Position numbers and translations under genes: made by a program. Below the pieces are notes generated by a model. That model worked only from the letters and a program-made list of their open reading frames with translations, was not told the DNA's origin and made no database searches. Below, piece after piece: positions 25,777 through 33,931 of a DNA stretch of 64,000 nt. Source of the DNA: Dermatophilaceae bacterium Soc4.6. Its GTDB lineage: Bacteria; Actinomycetota; Actinomycetes; Actinomycetales; Dermatophilaceae. Where the stretch lies: positions 1,984,001 through 2,048,000 of the forward strand of contig JAZGVH010000002.1 in NCBI GenBank assembly GCA_039889245.1, read 5' to 3'. How positions within the stretch are numbered: position 1 is the first letter of the stretch; every line of letters begins with the position of its first letter.

Positions 25777-26178
25777 TCAGTCTGGCGGGGCGATGATGTG
25801 ACAGATCTGCTGGTCGGTGCAGTCCGCTGGGTCAAGCAGCCGACTACGACCGAGGAGCTGCCTGAGCTCCGTCTCGAGAGCGGCCAGCTCGCGCTGTCGC
25901 GCCTCAACGTCACCTAGCTTCGTCGCCAGCAACGACTGTACGTGGGCACACGGAACAGCGCCTTCGCGGCGCAGATCGAGGATGCTGGCGACCTCGACCA
26001 GGGTGAGGCCCGCTGCCTGCCCGCTGCGGATGAACGCAAGCCGTCCCAGGACCGAGGCGTCGTACTCCCGGTACCCGTTGGGGCCCCGCAGCGGTGGGGG
26101 AAGCAAACCCCGGCGCTCGTAGAAGCGGATGGTCTGCGTAGGCACGCCCGCCGCGACGGCTACCTCTCCGATGCGCAT
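25777..26178 (-). CDS. MerR-family metal/thiol-responsive regulator
   Basis: 133-aa MerR-type regulator. The N-terminal winged helix is MRIGEVAVAAGVPTQTIRFY, then ERRGLLPPPLRGPNGYREYD; a coiled-coil dimerisation helix runs to about residue 115. Cys occurs in VPCAHV, the position of the first Hg-binding Cys of MerR, and twice near the C-terminus (DCTDQQICHI). The middle Cys of the canonical MerR triad position is not conserved, so the inducer may be Hg or another soft metal or electrophile. It is divergent from the mer-like operon across a 55-bp promoter whose elements fit MerR control. Confidence 0.85.
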   Translation of the reverse strand: MRIGEVAVAAGVPTQTIRFYERRGLLPPPLRGPNGYREYDASVLGRLAFIRSGQAAGLTLVEVASILDLRREGAVPCAHVQSLLATKLGDVEARQRELAALETELRQLLGRSRLLDPADCTDQQICHIIAPPD

Positions 26179-26194
26179 GACCTCACCCTACGAC

Positions 26195-26226
26195 TTGACC
26201 TTGCACCGCGGATCAAGGTCTAGCGT
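26195..26226 (+). promoter_or_regulatory. MerR-type promoter with 20-bp spacer and operator dyad
   Basis: The -35 TTGACC (26195-26200) and -10 TAGCGT (26221-26226) are separated by 20 bp, the elongated spacer typical of MerR-activated promoters. The spacer region carries the perfect dyad GACCTTG-N10-CAAGGTC (26197-26203 and 26214-26220). The -10 lies 7 nt before the ATG at 26234, so the transcript is probably leaderless. Confidence 0.8.
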
Positions 26227-26233
26227 CGCGGGC

Positions 26234-26383
26234 ATGGACATCACCCTCCTCTACCTAGAGGACTGCCCCAACCGGATGGTCGCGGACGAATGGCTGACCG
26301 CCCTTGGCGCAGAGCGCCCCGGCTCTCGCGTGACTCATCATCTGGTCAACACCCGGGCAGAGGCGGTCCTCGACGATGCGTGA
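26234..26383 (+). CDS. Short thioredoxin-like protein, 49 aa, probably truncated
   Basis: The protein begins MDITLLYLEDCPN, the first strand and single Cys of small thioredoxin-like proteins found beside mercury and alkylmercury genes (the family usually reads LLYFxGCPNW and is about 90-110 aa). The frame stops after 49 residues, before the GSPT cis-Pro segment expected in the fold. It is therefore truncated or serves as a coupling leader for the next gene, whose ATG overlaps it by 8 nt. First gene of the MerR-controlled operon. Confidence 0.6.
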   Translation: MDITLLYLEDCPNRMVADEWLTALGAERPGSRVTHHLVNTRAEAVLDDA

Positions 26384-26693
26384 CCGGAGCGCCACCATCG
26401 CGCCGGTCGCAGCAGTCGCCGGAGCGCTCGGACTCTGCTGCGGCCTCCCGGTCCTGCTCTCGCTGGGGGTCGCCGGCGCGATCGCCGGATGGTCACTGCA
26501 GAGCTGGGCCCTGATCGGGCTCGGCCTCGTGCTCGCCCCCCTCGGGTGGGCACGAGTGGTCCGAGGCCGACGACATGACAAGTCCTGTCAACAGTCAAGA
26601 GCGGCCGCATCCATCAATGCAGGGACCGCCCAGACCACAGGCGGCACCGCCGACATCAGCACCACCGCGACGAAGAGGGAGAACCACCCATGA
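26376..26693 (+). CDS. Small membrane protein, MerT-like mercuric transporter candidate
   Basis: 105-aa protein with two membrane helices: IAPVAAVAGALGLCCGLPVLLSLGVAGA and WALIGLGLVLAPLGWARVV. The vicinal Cys pair (LCCGLPVLL) in the first helix is the hallmark of MerT-type mercuric ion transporters, though the protein is shorter than MerT (about 116 aa, three helices). The C-terminal 45 residues are polar, with one more Cys. Position under a MerR-type promoter and before a disulfide-reductase-like gene supports a metal or thiol transport role. It overlaps both neighbours (8 nt and 4 nt). Confidence 0.6.
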   Translation: MRDRSATIAPVAAVAGALGLCCGLPVLLSLGVAGAIAGWSLQSWALIGLGLVLAPLGWARVVRGRRHDKSCQQSRAAASINAGTAQTTGGTADISTTATKRENHP

Positions 26694-28042
26694 GCCAGCA
26701 CTTCGAACTGATCGTCATCGGCGCCGGCATGGCCGGTGTCGCGGCCGCGAACAAGTGCGCAGCCCAGGGGTGGCAGGTGGCCATCGTCGATGCCCTCCCC
26801 TACGGCGGCACATGCGCGTTGCGGGGTTGCGATCCGAAGAAGATCCTGCGTCGAGGAGCCGAGATCATCGACAGCGCACGCCTGATGCGCGGCAAGGGCA
26901 TCGACGACGTGGACCTCTCGATCAACTGGGCCGACCTGATGAAGCACAAGCACGGCTTCACCGACCCGCTTCCCCAGAACATGGAAGACGGGCTGACGAG
27001 CAGTGGCGTCACCACCTTGCACGGCCACGCCAGGTTCACCGGTTCACGCCAGCTCGAGATCGATGGCGTCTCCTACGACGCGGATCGCTTCCTGGTGGCC
27101 ACCGGCGCCCGACCCCGCCCCCTGGACTTCCCGGGTCACGAGCACCTGATCGACAGCACCGACTTCCTGGACCTCGATGAGCTCCCGGCCCGGATCGTGT
27201 TCGTCGGCGGTGGTTTCATCTCCTTCGAGTTCGCCCATATCGCGGCCCGGGCCGGCAGCTCGCCGGTCATTGTCGACCGTGGCGAGCGTCCGTTGAAGGG
27301 CTTCGACCCTGATCTCGTCGAGCTCCTGGTCCAGCGCGGCCAGCAGGTCGGCATCGACCTGCGTCGCACCACCACGATCGTGGACGTGCAGCCCTGCGAA
27401 GGTGGCTACCAGGTCACTCTCGAGCACGCCGGCACCCACGAGAGGATCGAGACCGACCTGGTCGTCCACGGCGCGGGACGGGTCGCCGACCTCGCCGACC
27501 TGGGTCTCGACGCCGCCGGCGTCGAGTGGGGAGAGCGCGGCATCCAGGTCGCGGACCACCTGCAGAACATGACCAACCCGGCGATCTGGGCCGCCGGGGA
27601 CTCTGCCGACACCGACGGGATGCCGCTGACCCCGGTCGCGGTCTTCGAGGCCAAGGTCGCCGCGTCCAACATGATCAAGGACACCACCACAACCCCGGAC
27701 TACGCGGGCATCCCGACGGCGGTCTTCACGATCCCCGAGCTCGCGCGCGTCGGCATGCTCGAGTCCGATGCCCGCACCGCCGGGATCGACCTCGCCGTGC
27801 GCTACTCCGACACCAGCGGCTGGTACTCCAACTACCGGATCGGGGAGACCACCGCGGCAGCGAAGATCCTCATCGACCAGTCAACCGACAAGATCGTGGG
27901 CGCTCACCTCCTCGGACCCGAGTACGGCGAGCTGATCAACACCCTCGGTCTGGCCATCAAGGTCGGCCTCACCACCCGCCAGCTCAAGTCCGCGACTGCG
28001 GCCTACCCCACCGTCGGATCCGACCTCGGATCCATGCTCTGA
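26690..28042 (+). CDS. FAD-dependent disulfide oxidoreductase, MerA/LPD-like
   Basis: 450-aa flavoprotein disulfide reductase. FAD-binding GAGMAG is at residues 12-17; the redox Cys pair C-x4-C lies in YGGTCALRGCDPKK (near 43 and 48); the NAD(P) fold is VFVGGGFISFEFA; the second FAD motif is IWAAGDSADT. It lacks the N-terminal HMA domain and C-terminal vicinal Cys of classical MerA. The interface motif HPxxxE that supplies the catalytic His in lipoamide, glutathione and mercuric reductases is replaced by YPTVGSD. The substrate could be a low-molecular-weight disulfide, Hg(II) or a quinone; it is the last gene of the MerR-controlled operon. Confidence 0.8.
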   Translation: MSQHFELIVIGAGMAGVAAANKCAAQGWQVAIVDALPYGGTCALRGCDPKKILRRGAEIIDSARLMRGKGIDDVDLSINWADLMKHKHGFTDPLPQNMEDGLTSSGVTTLHGHARFTGSRQLEIDGVSYDADRFLVATGARPRPLDFPGHEHLIDSTDFLDLDELPARIVFVGGGFISFEFAHIAARAGSSPVIVDRGERPLKGFDPDLVELLVQRGQQVGIDLRRTTTIVDVQPCEGGYQVTLEHAGTHERIETDLVVHGAGRVADLADLGLDAAGVEWGERGIQVADHLQNMTNPAIWAAGDSADTDGMPLTPVAVFEAKVAASNMIKDTTTTPDYAGIPTAVFTIPELARVGMLESDARTAGIDLAVRYSDTSGWYSNYRIGETTAAAKILIDQSTDKIVGAHLLGPEYGELINTLGLAIKVGLTTRQLKSATAAYPTVGSDLGSML

Positions 28043-28274
28043 GAAGCCGCACTGATGCCCGATGGAGAAAGGCGAACCTCCACCGGGACGCCCCAGCGCC
28101 GGCGATCAACGCCCTCGATTGCGCACGCACTAAGCCCACCGATCAGGGGATCCTGGGGCCGATTTGAGCGCGGTGTAGGAAGAACCCCTCTGGGGCCCGT
28201 CTCCTGCGTCTCCTTGGCCGCGCGGGGCGGACCCGTCGGTGGTGTGGGCGCGCGCGCAAGTCCTGTTGCTGTCT

Positions 28275-28980
28275 GCCGCCACGGACTCATCCGCGAGTCC
28301 GTCCGCCTGGTCCTGCAGGAGCTGATCGAGGCCGAAGCGGCTGAGGTCATCAGCGCCCGCCGCTATGAACGCACCGAGGGCCACACCACCGACCGCAGCG
28401 GCCACCGCCCGAGAGGGTGCACGACGAAAGCCGGCGACGTCCAGCTCGCGATCCCGAAGCTGCGGGCCGGCCCAGCCCGGCGCCGGCGGGCAGGTCGTGT
28501 CGCAGGCCGTCGTCGTCGCGAAGTCCTGGGTCTCGACGTGGGTGACAGCGAGGACGAGGTGTTCTGGCGGGCGTTCCTGACCGGGCTGACGAAGCAGCCT
28601 GGCCGGGGTGCGGCTGGTCATCTCCGACCAGCATGCCGGCCTTGTCGCCGCTCTCGGGCGAGCGTTCCAGGGGTCACGCACCAGCGGTGCCGGGTCCACT
28701 TCGCCTGCAACCTGCTCGCCCACGTCCCCCAAGTCAGGTCGAGATGGCCGCGACGTGGGACCGGGTCCGGGACCATCTCCCCTCCAGATTCCCCAAGATC
28801 GGGCCGCCGATGGACGACGGCAAAGCGGGGGTTTTGGCGTTCCCCACGTTCCGCGGGCCCGCTGGCGTCCGCCGTCATCCGCCCCATCAGCGCGCTCCTG
28901 TCTGGCACCCACGACGAATGGCAGACCGACGAGAGGGGCTATCTCTCCGAAGCCTCCATGGCCCACCTCTACCCCGACGG
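28275..28980 (+). pseudogene. IS256-family transposase pseudogene
   Basis: Blocks of an IS256 transposase appear in different frames: RESVRLVLQELIEAEAAEVI, then RRYERTEGHTTDRSGHRPR; VLGLDVGDSEDEVFWRAFLT; VRLVISDQHAGLVAALGRAF; FPKIGPPMDDGKAGVLAF; and DEWQTDERGYLSEASM. The first catalytic Asp is in the LGLDVG block and the second in ISDQHAG. Multiple frameshifts and the loss of the NPLERxNKEIKRR segment show it is dead. Confidence 0.85.
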
Positions 28981-29275
28981 CACCCCGACCAGCGACACTG
29001 ACACCAGCGCGATCACCAGCGGCACGTCGGCACCGAGGACCACCTCGAAGCCCACCACCCAGCGGGGCGCAGTCCCAGGCGGTGTACGAGTCCAATGACC
29101 TCGTGCTGCACTACGACCCTGCTGTGCGCCGCGTCACTACTACGGCCGCCGCAGCGTGTGTCCGTCATCGTGTCCGAATGGGGACTTGCTCACTCAGGAC
29201 ACACCTCCTCACGATCGATCTGCGGGAGCTCAATGACGCTCGGGCTGCTTCTCAGGAGGTAGCGCAACCTCGCCC

Positions 29276-29860
29276 TCAGTCCTGTCGACCGAGCTGGACC
29301 GACGTCACGCTCCCGTTGGGCAAGCTGTCCCAGTGCAGGTCACGATGACCACGACCCAGCAGCCACGCCCGTGCCACCCTGATCGCGTCGCCGTGACTCA
29401 CCAGCACGAGGTGCTGCCCTCGGCCGGAGTCCCGTGTCGGTCTCGGCACCTCCCGCTCGAGAAACCGGCCCATGCGTCGATAGACGTCGGCGGTGCTCTC
29501 TCCCCCACCCCAGCGAATGTCGCCGACGTGCATGTCGGGCGGGGTCGGCTCGGCCTGCAGGGAGCGGGCCAGCCTGCCCTCGAGGCGACCGAGGGACTGC
29601 TCACGCAGGGCCTCGTCGTGGAGCACCGGGAGTCCGATGCGGGTGCCGATCACCGAGGCGGTCTTGGCGGCACGGACCAGGTCGCTGCTCCACAGAACCG
29701 CGGGACCGTCGAGCAGACCGGCGACCGTGGTGGCTGCCCTCACCGCCTGACTCCGGCCGAGCTCCGTGAGGGGAGGGTGGATGGTCTGACCCTGAAGGCG
29801 CCCCTCCCTGTTCCAGGTCGACTGCCCGTGGCGGACCAGGTGGACGTGGACGGTGGGCAC
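29276..29860 (-). CDS. Histidine phosphatase-family protein, candidate alpha-ribazole phosphatase
   Basis: 194-aa phosphoglycerate-mutase-type phosphatase. The phosphohistidine motif is LVRHGQSTWN (residues 8-17) and the second His is in LVSHGDAIRV. Proximity to cobQ, with which it shares a 60-bp divergent promoter region, makes it a candidate for alpha-ribazole-5'-phosphate phosphatase (the CobC/CblZ step removing phosphate in nucleotide-loop assembly). That assignment is by context; the family is promiscuous. GTG 29860 is preceded by TAGCCT at 6 nt, a leaderless arrangement. Confidence 0.7.
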   Translation of the reverse strand: MPTVHVHLVRHGQSTWNREGRLQGQTIHPPLTELGRSQAVRAATTVAGLLDGPAVLWSSDLVRAAKTASVIGTRIGLPVLHDEALREQSLGRLEGRLARSLQAEPTPPDMHVGDIRWGGGESTADVYRRMGRFLEREVPRPTRDSGRGQHLVLVSHGDAIRVARAWLLGRGHRDLHWDSLPNGSVTSVQLGRQD

Positions 29861-29866
29861 GTGGTC

Positions 29867-29872
29867 AGGCTA
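29867..29872 (-). promoter_or_regulatory. -10 element TAGCCT, leaderless promoter
   Basis: Minus-strand TAGCCT lies 6 nt before GTG 29860 of the phosphatase gene. It is back to back with the equally leaderless cobQ promoter. Confidence 0.6.
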
Positions 29873-29908
29873 GGGCCGAGGCTGATCAGCAGGTGAGCCG
29901 GGCACCGG

Positions 29909-29914
29909 TAGGCT
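29909..29914 (+). promoter_or_regulatory. -10 element TAGGCT, leaderless cobQ promoter
   Basis: TAGGCT is followed by 6 nt and then GTG 29921 of cobQ. The unit has no riboswitch, unlike cobN and chlID. Confidence 0.6.
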
Positions 29915-29920
29915 CACTGC

Positions 29921-31372
29921 GTGGCTGGCCTCCTCGTGACCGGGACGACGTCGGACGCCGGCAAGTCACTCGTCGTCACCGGCATCTGCCGGGCGTGGGC
30001 CCGTGCCGGCGTGCGCGTCGCACCTTTCAAGAGCCAGAACATGTCCAACAACTCGATGGTCTGCGTCGACGGCTCGGAGATCGGGAGGGCGCAGTACCTC
30101 CAGGCGCAGGCCGCCCGCGTGGTGGCGTCGTCGCTTCACAACCCGGTGCTGCTCAAGCCCGGCTCGGACCGTCGCGCCTTCGTCGTGCTGCGCGGGCGTC
30201 CGGCCGGCGAGCTGGGCGCAGGTGAGTACGCCGCCGGGCGCGCGCACCTGTCCGAGGCGGCATACGAGGCTTACGAGGAGCTGGCCAGCTCGGTCGACGT
30301 CGTTGTGTGCGAGGGCGCGGGATCGCCGGCCGAGGTCAACCTGCGCGCCGGTGACTACGTCAACATGGGTCTGGCCCAACGCTTTCGGCTGCCGACCCTC
30401 GTCGTCGCGGACATCGACCGCGGTGGCGCACTGGCTGCCGTCGTCGGCACCTGGACCCTGCTGTCCCCGCAGGACCGGGCACTGGTGCGCGGCTATGTGA
30501 TGAACAAGTTCCGAGGAGACCACGACGTCCTCGCGCCGGGGTTGGGAGTCATCTCCGACCGCACCGGCCTGCCCTGGCTGGGTACGATCCCGTGGCTCGA
30601 CGACGTCTGGATCGACTCCGAGGACGCCCTGTCGGTCGGGCGCTGGAGCACGCCCGCGCCCGACGCCTCGGCGCCCGATCCCCTGCGGGTGGCCGTGGTG
30701 CGCTTTCCCCGCACCTCCAACGCCACCGACGTCGACGCCTTGGCCGCCGAGCCGGGGGTCGAGGTCCAGGTGACGACCGACCTGTCCGTATGCCGCGACG
30801 CCGACCTCCTGGTCCTGCCGGGCTCGCGGGCCACGGTGTCCGACCTCGCCTGGCTGCGCGCTCGGGGGCTCGCCGACGTCGTCGCCTCACGGGTAGCGGC
30901 GGAGCGTCCTGTCCTCGGTGTGTGCGGGGGCTACGAGATGCTCGGGTCGAGCATCGACGACCCCGTCGAGTCGTCGGCTGGCGTCGTCGCCGGGCTCGGC
31001 CACCTCGCGGCGACGACCCGGTTCGGGGTCGACAAGGTGCTGGGTCGCCCGCAGGGGTCCTGGAAGGGTCACCCGGTCAACGGCTACGAGATCCACCACG
31101 GTGTGGTGGCGGCCGAGCCCAGCTTTCCCGGGGGGACGACCTCCGGGGCCGTGTGGGGCACCATCTGGCACGGGACGCTGGAGTGCGACGACTTCCGGCG
31201 GGCCTGGCTCGCCGAGGTCGCCGCGGCAGCTGGCTCCGCGTGGCAGCCGCAGTCAGGAGCGCCGTCCTTCGCCTCGCGCCGGGAGGCGATGATCGACCTG
31301 CTCGCCGACGCCGTCACCGCGCACCTCGACCTCGACCGGCTGCTCGCGTGGGCGAGGGGCGAGCCGGGATGA
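29921..31372 (+). CDS. cobQ: Cobyric acid synthase CobQ
   Basis: 483-aa amidotransferase that amidates four peripheral carboxylates of adenosylcobyrinic acid a,c-diamide using glutamine and ATP. The N-terminal dethiobiotin-synthetase-like P-loop domain starts with VTGTTSDAGKSLV and PFKSQNMSNNS. The C-terminal class I glutaminase domain carries the catalytic Cys in VLGVCGGYEML (near residue 331) and the His in the GYEIHHG region. Length is normal. The start is fixed by a leaderless -10 box. It overlaps cobF by 4 nt. Confidence 0.96.
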   Translation: MAGLLVTGTTSDAGKSLVVTGICRAWARAGVRVAPFKSQNMSNNSMVCVDGSEIGRAQYLQAQAARVVASSLHNPVLLKPGSDRRAFVVLRGRPAGELGAGEYAAGRAHLSEAAYEAYEELASSVDVVVCEGAGSPAEVNLRAGDYVNMGLAQRFRLPTLVVADIDRGGALAAVVGTWTLLSPQDRALVRGYVMNKFRGDHDVLAPGLGVISDRTGLPWLGTIPWLDDVWIDSEDALSVGRWSTPAPDASAPDPLRVAVVRFPRTSNATDVDALAAEPGVEVQVTTDLSVCRDADLLVLPGSRATVSDLAWLRARGLADVVASRVAAERPVLGVCGGYEMLGSSIDDPVESSAGVVAGLGHLAATTRFGVDKVLGRPQGSWKGHPVNGYEIHHGVVAAEPSFPGGTTSGAVWGTIWHGTLECDDFRRAWLAEVAAAAGSAWQPQSGAPSFASRREAMIDLLADAVTAHLDLDRLLAWARGEPG

Positions 31373-32151
31373 GCACCGTTGGCCCCCGGAGGGTCTGGGT
31401 CATCGGCATCGGGGCCGGCTCACCCGAGCACGTCACCCAGCAGGCCATCTCGGCCCTCAACGAGGTCGACCACTTCCTCGTCGCTGACAAGGGCGAAACC
31501 ACCGGGCAGCTGGTCGCGCTCCGTCGTGCGGTGTGCGACCGCTTCATCGACCCCTCTCGCAGCTACGAGCTCGTGACCGTGGCCGACCCGGAGCGCGGGC
31601 CCGATGCCCGGCGGGGCACGGAGGCATACGAGCATGGTGTGGCCGACTGGCACGCCGCACGGGCGGCGACCTACGTGCGGATCATCGAGGGGCTGGCTCC
31701 GGATGCCGTCGTCGGCTTCCTCGTCTGGGGCGACCCCGCCTTCTACGACAGCACGATCCGCATCGTCGAGTCCATCGCCGCGCGCACGCCGCTCGACGTT
31801 CAGGTCGTGCCCGGCATCTCGGCCTTCCAGGCCCTGGCCGCAGCGCACAAGATGGTCCTGCACGGAGTCGGGCAGCCGGTCCACGTCACCACCGGACGGC
31901 GCCTGGCGCAGGAGTGGCGGCCCGACCTGGGGACCGTGGTGGTGATGCTCGACGGGCGCCTCGCCTGCCGTGAGCTCGTCGCCCGCGCGCCGGAGCTGGT
32001 GATCAGGTGGGGCGCCTACCTCGGCATGCCCCAGGAAGAGCTGAGGGCCGGCCGGCTCGCCGACGTCATCGACGAGCTCGTCGCCGTGCGGGCGACCCTG
32101 CGCGAACGTCACGGCTGGATCATGGACGTCTACACGCTGTCCGCCTCTTGA
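31369..32151 (+). CDS. cobF: Precorrin-6A synthase (deacetylating) CobF
   Basis: 260-aa SAM-dependent methyltransferase of the CobF family. It methylates precorrin-5 at C1 with release of acetic acid, a step specific to the oxygen-dependent cobalamin route. The N-terminal VIGIGAGSPEHVT is the family's first motif, GFLVWGDPAFYDST corresponds to the GDP loop of tetrapyrrole methylases, and QVVPGISAFQ is the PGIS motif. The ATG overlaps the cobQ stop. Convergent with the bluB/cobT gene, 22 bp apart, with no obvious terminator between. Confidence 0.95.
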   Translation: MSTVGPRRVWVIGIGAGSPEHVTQQAISALNEVDHFLVADKGETTGQLVALRRAVCDRFIDPSRSYELVTVADPERGPDARRGTEAYEHGVADWHAARAATYVRIIEGLAPDAVVGFLVWGDPAFYDSTIRIVESIAARTPLDVQVVPGISAFQALAAAHKMVLHGVGQPVHVTTGRRLAQEWRPDLGTVVVMLDGRLACRELVARAPELVIRWGAYLGMPQEELRAGRLADVIDELVAVRATLRERHGWIMDVYTLSAS

Positions 32152-32173
32152 CTGACTCACTGACTGGTGACCG

Positions 32174-33931
32174 TCAGGGCACGGTCCGGGCGACCATCGT
32201 GCGCATCCTCAGCCCCTGCAGCAACAAGGACGCGGCGAAGCTGCCACCGACGCCCTCACCGGCGCGCAACCGCAGGGAGAGAAGGGGCTCCAGCCCCAGC
32301 TCGCGCAGCACAGCCGTGTGGGCGCGCTCCCGTGACACCTGGCCGGCGACGAGGTGGGACTGCACCGCCGGCTCGAGGCGGACGGCGAGCACGCCAGCCA
32401 GTGAGGTGCACAGCCCGTCGAGCACCACCACCGCGTGAGCTCCGACCGCGCCGAGGACGACACCGGTGAGAGCGGCGACCTCGGGACCGCCGAGGGTGCG
32501 CAGGCAGATGTCGACGTGGTCGCGGGGAGCACCTGCCTCGGCCCGGACACGCGCGGTGCGCGCCAGCGCGGCGGCAACCACCTCTTGCTTGCGCTCGAGG
32601 ATGCCGCTGTCAGCCCCTGCTCCGAGTCCGACGGCCTCGCTCGGAGTGAGCCCGAGCAGTGCGCAGGCCAGGGCCGCGGCAACCGTGGTGTTGCCGATGC
32701 CCACCTCGCCGAGGACGACCAGCCCGGTCCGCGCGGCGCGTCGGCCCACCGCGCGACCACCCTCGACGAGCCGCTCCACGTCAGCTGCGGAGAGGGCGTC
32801 GCTCGAGGCGAGGTCACCGCGCGGGTCCAGGGGGCGCAAGGCCTGCGCACCCGGCAGGGCGGGGCCGTCCAGCCCTGCGTCGACAACGGTCACATCCAGC
32901 CCGGCGGAGGCGGCGGCCACCGCCCCCATCGAGGAGCCCGCGACGGCTGCGGCTGCGACGTCGCGGGTCACGTGGGTCGGGTAGGCGCTCACCCCGAGCG
33001 CGGCCACCGGGTGGTCGGAGGCGGCCAGCACCAGCGTCCCACCGACGACCGGGCACACGGCCACGGACTCCACCCGGTTGAGCACACGGTCGAGCACGCC
33101 GAGGGCCTCGGGCGGGGCCAGGATCTCGTCCGCACCGTCCGTGGCCTCCACGAGGCGTGCCTGCGTGGGCCCTCGCAGGTGTGACTCGGGAGGCGCCGTG
33201 GCCCGGTCGGCGGCCGGCCAGCGGTCGTGCATCACGACCTCCGACAGCGGTACCCTCCGGGACCAGGCGGCACGTTCCAGACCGGGGTCCGGAGGGCGCT
33301 CGTCCGGCCACCCGAGGCACAGCCACCCCAGGGTCTCCACGCCCGGCGGGAGCTCGAGCAGGCTGGCCAGCTCGCTCGGGTCGAAGAGGGTCACCCAGCC
33401 CAGGCCGAGGCCGTGGGCGCGGGCGGTCAGCCACATGTTCTCGATGGCGCAGGCACTCGACCAGAGGTCGGCGTCGGGGAAGGTCGCCCGCCCTAGCACC
33501 CCACGGGCCGACGTCCGCCGGTCGCAGGCCACGACGATCCCGACCGGCGCCTCCCGCAGCCCCTCGAGCTTGAGGTCGAGGAGCCTTGCTGCGCGGTCGT
33601 CGTCGAGGTGCTCGGCCTGGGCCAGTCGCGCCCGGTCGGCCAGGTGCGCGGCTCGCTCACGGACGGACCGATCTCGCACGACGACGAACCGCCACGGTTG
33701 GGAGTGGCCGACGCTCGGCCCGCGGTGCCCCGCGGCCAGCACCTCGTCGAGCAGGTCGTCGGGCACCGGGTCGGGCCGGTAGCGTCGGATGTCACGGCGA
33801 CCGGACACGACCGCCGCGAGCGCCCGGACGACGTCGTCGCCCATGGCCCACCCCCGCGGGTCCTGCGCCCGCTCGCGCGCGCTCGTCGCGTCTCCCACGA
33901 CGGGGACCGGCCGCGACCAGGTGCCGCTCAC
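32174..33931 (-). CDS. Fused BluB (DMB synthase) and CobT (NaMN:DMB phosphoribosyltransferase)
   Basis: 585-aa fusion. Residues about 30-230 are a nitroreductase-fold BluB domain (SGRRDIRRYRPDPVPDDLL, GPSVGHSQPWRFVVV), which destroys FMNH2 with O2 to give 5,6-dimethylbenzimidazole. Residues about 255-585 are a CobT domain (EVGIGNTTVAAALACALLG, LTGVVLGA, and LRAGEGVGGSFA near the end), which activates that base to alpha-ribazole phosphate. Fusion would channel the base between the two steps. GTG 33931 overlaps the cobN stop by 4 nt, so the start is chosen there; the N-terminal 25 residues are a non-conserved extension. It is expressed under the cobN riboswitch. Confidence 0.93.
   Translation of the reverse strand: MSGTWSRPVPVVGDATSARERAQDPRGWAMGDDVVRALAAVVSGRRDIRRYRPDPVPDDLLDEVLAAGHRGPSVGHSQPWRFVVVRDRSVRERAAHLADRARLAQAEHLDDDRAARLLDLKLEGLREAPVGIVVACDRRTSARGVLGRATFPDADLWSSACAIENMWLTARAHGLGLGWVTLFDPSELASLLELPPGVETLGWLCLGWPDERPPDPGLERAAWSRRVPLSEVVMHDRWPAADRATAPPESHLRGPTQARLVEATDGADEILAPPEALGVLDRVLNRVESVAVCPVVGGTLVLAASDHPVAALGVSAYPTHVTRDVAAAAVAGSSMGAVAAASAGLDVTVVDAGLDGPALPGAQALRPLDPRGDLASSDALSAADVERLVEGGRAVGRRAARTGLVVLGEVGIGNTTVAAALACALLGLTPSEAVGLGAGADSGILERKQEVVAAALARTARVRAEAGAPRDHVDICLRTLGGPEVAALTGVVLGAVGAHAVVVLDGLCTSLAGVLAVRLEPAVQSHLVAGQVSRERAHTAVLRELGLEPLLSLRLRAGEGVGGSFAASLLLQGLRMRTMVARTVP

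Noticed and set aside
26690-28042. Calling the flavoprotein MerA
   Set aside because: It lacks the HMA domain, C-terminal vicinal cysteines and interface His; only the MerR promoter and neighbours suggest mercury.
28981-29275. Possible gene between the IS256 pseudogene and the phosphatase
   Set aside because: Frames are short or continue IS debris; no start with a ribosome site and no motif.
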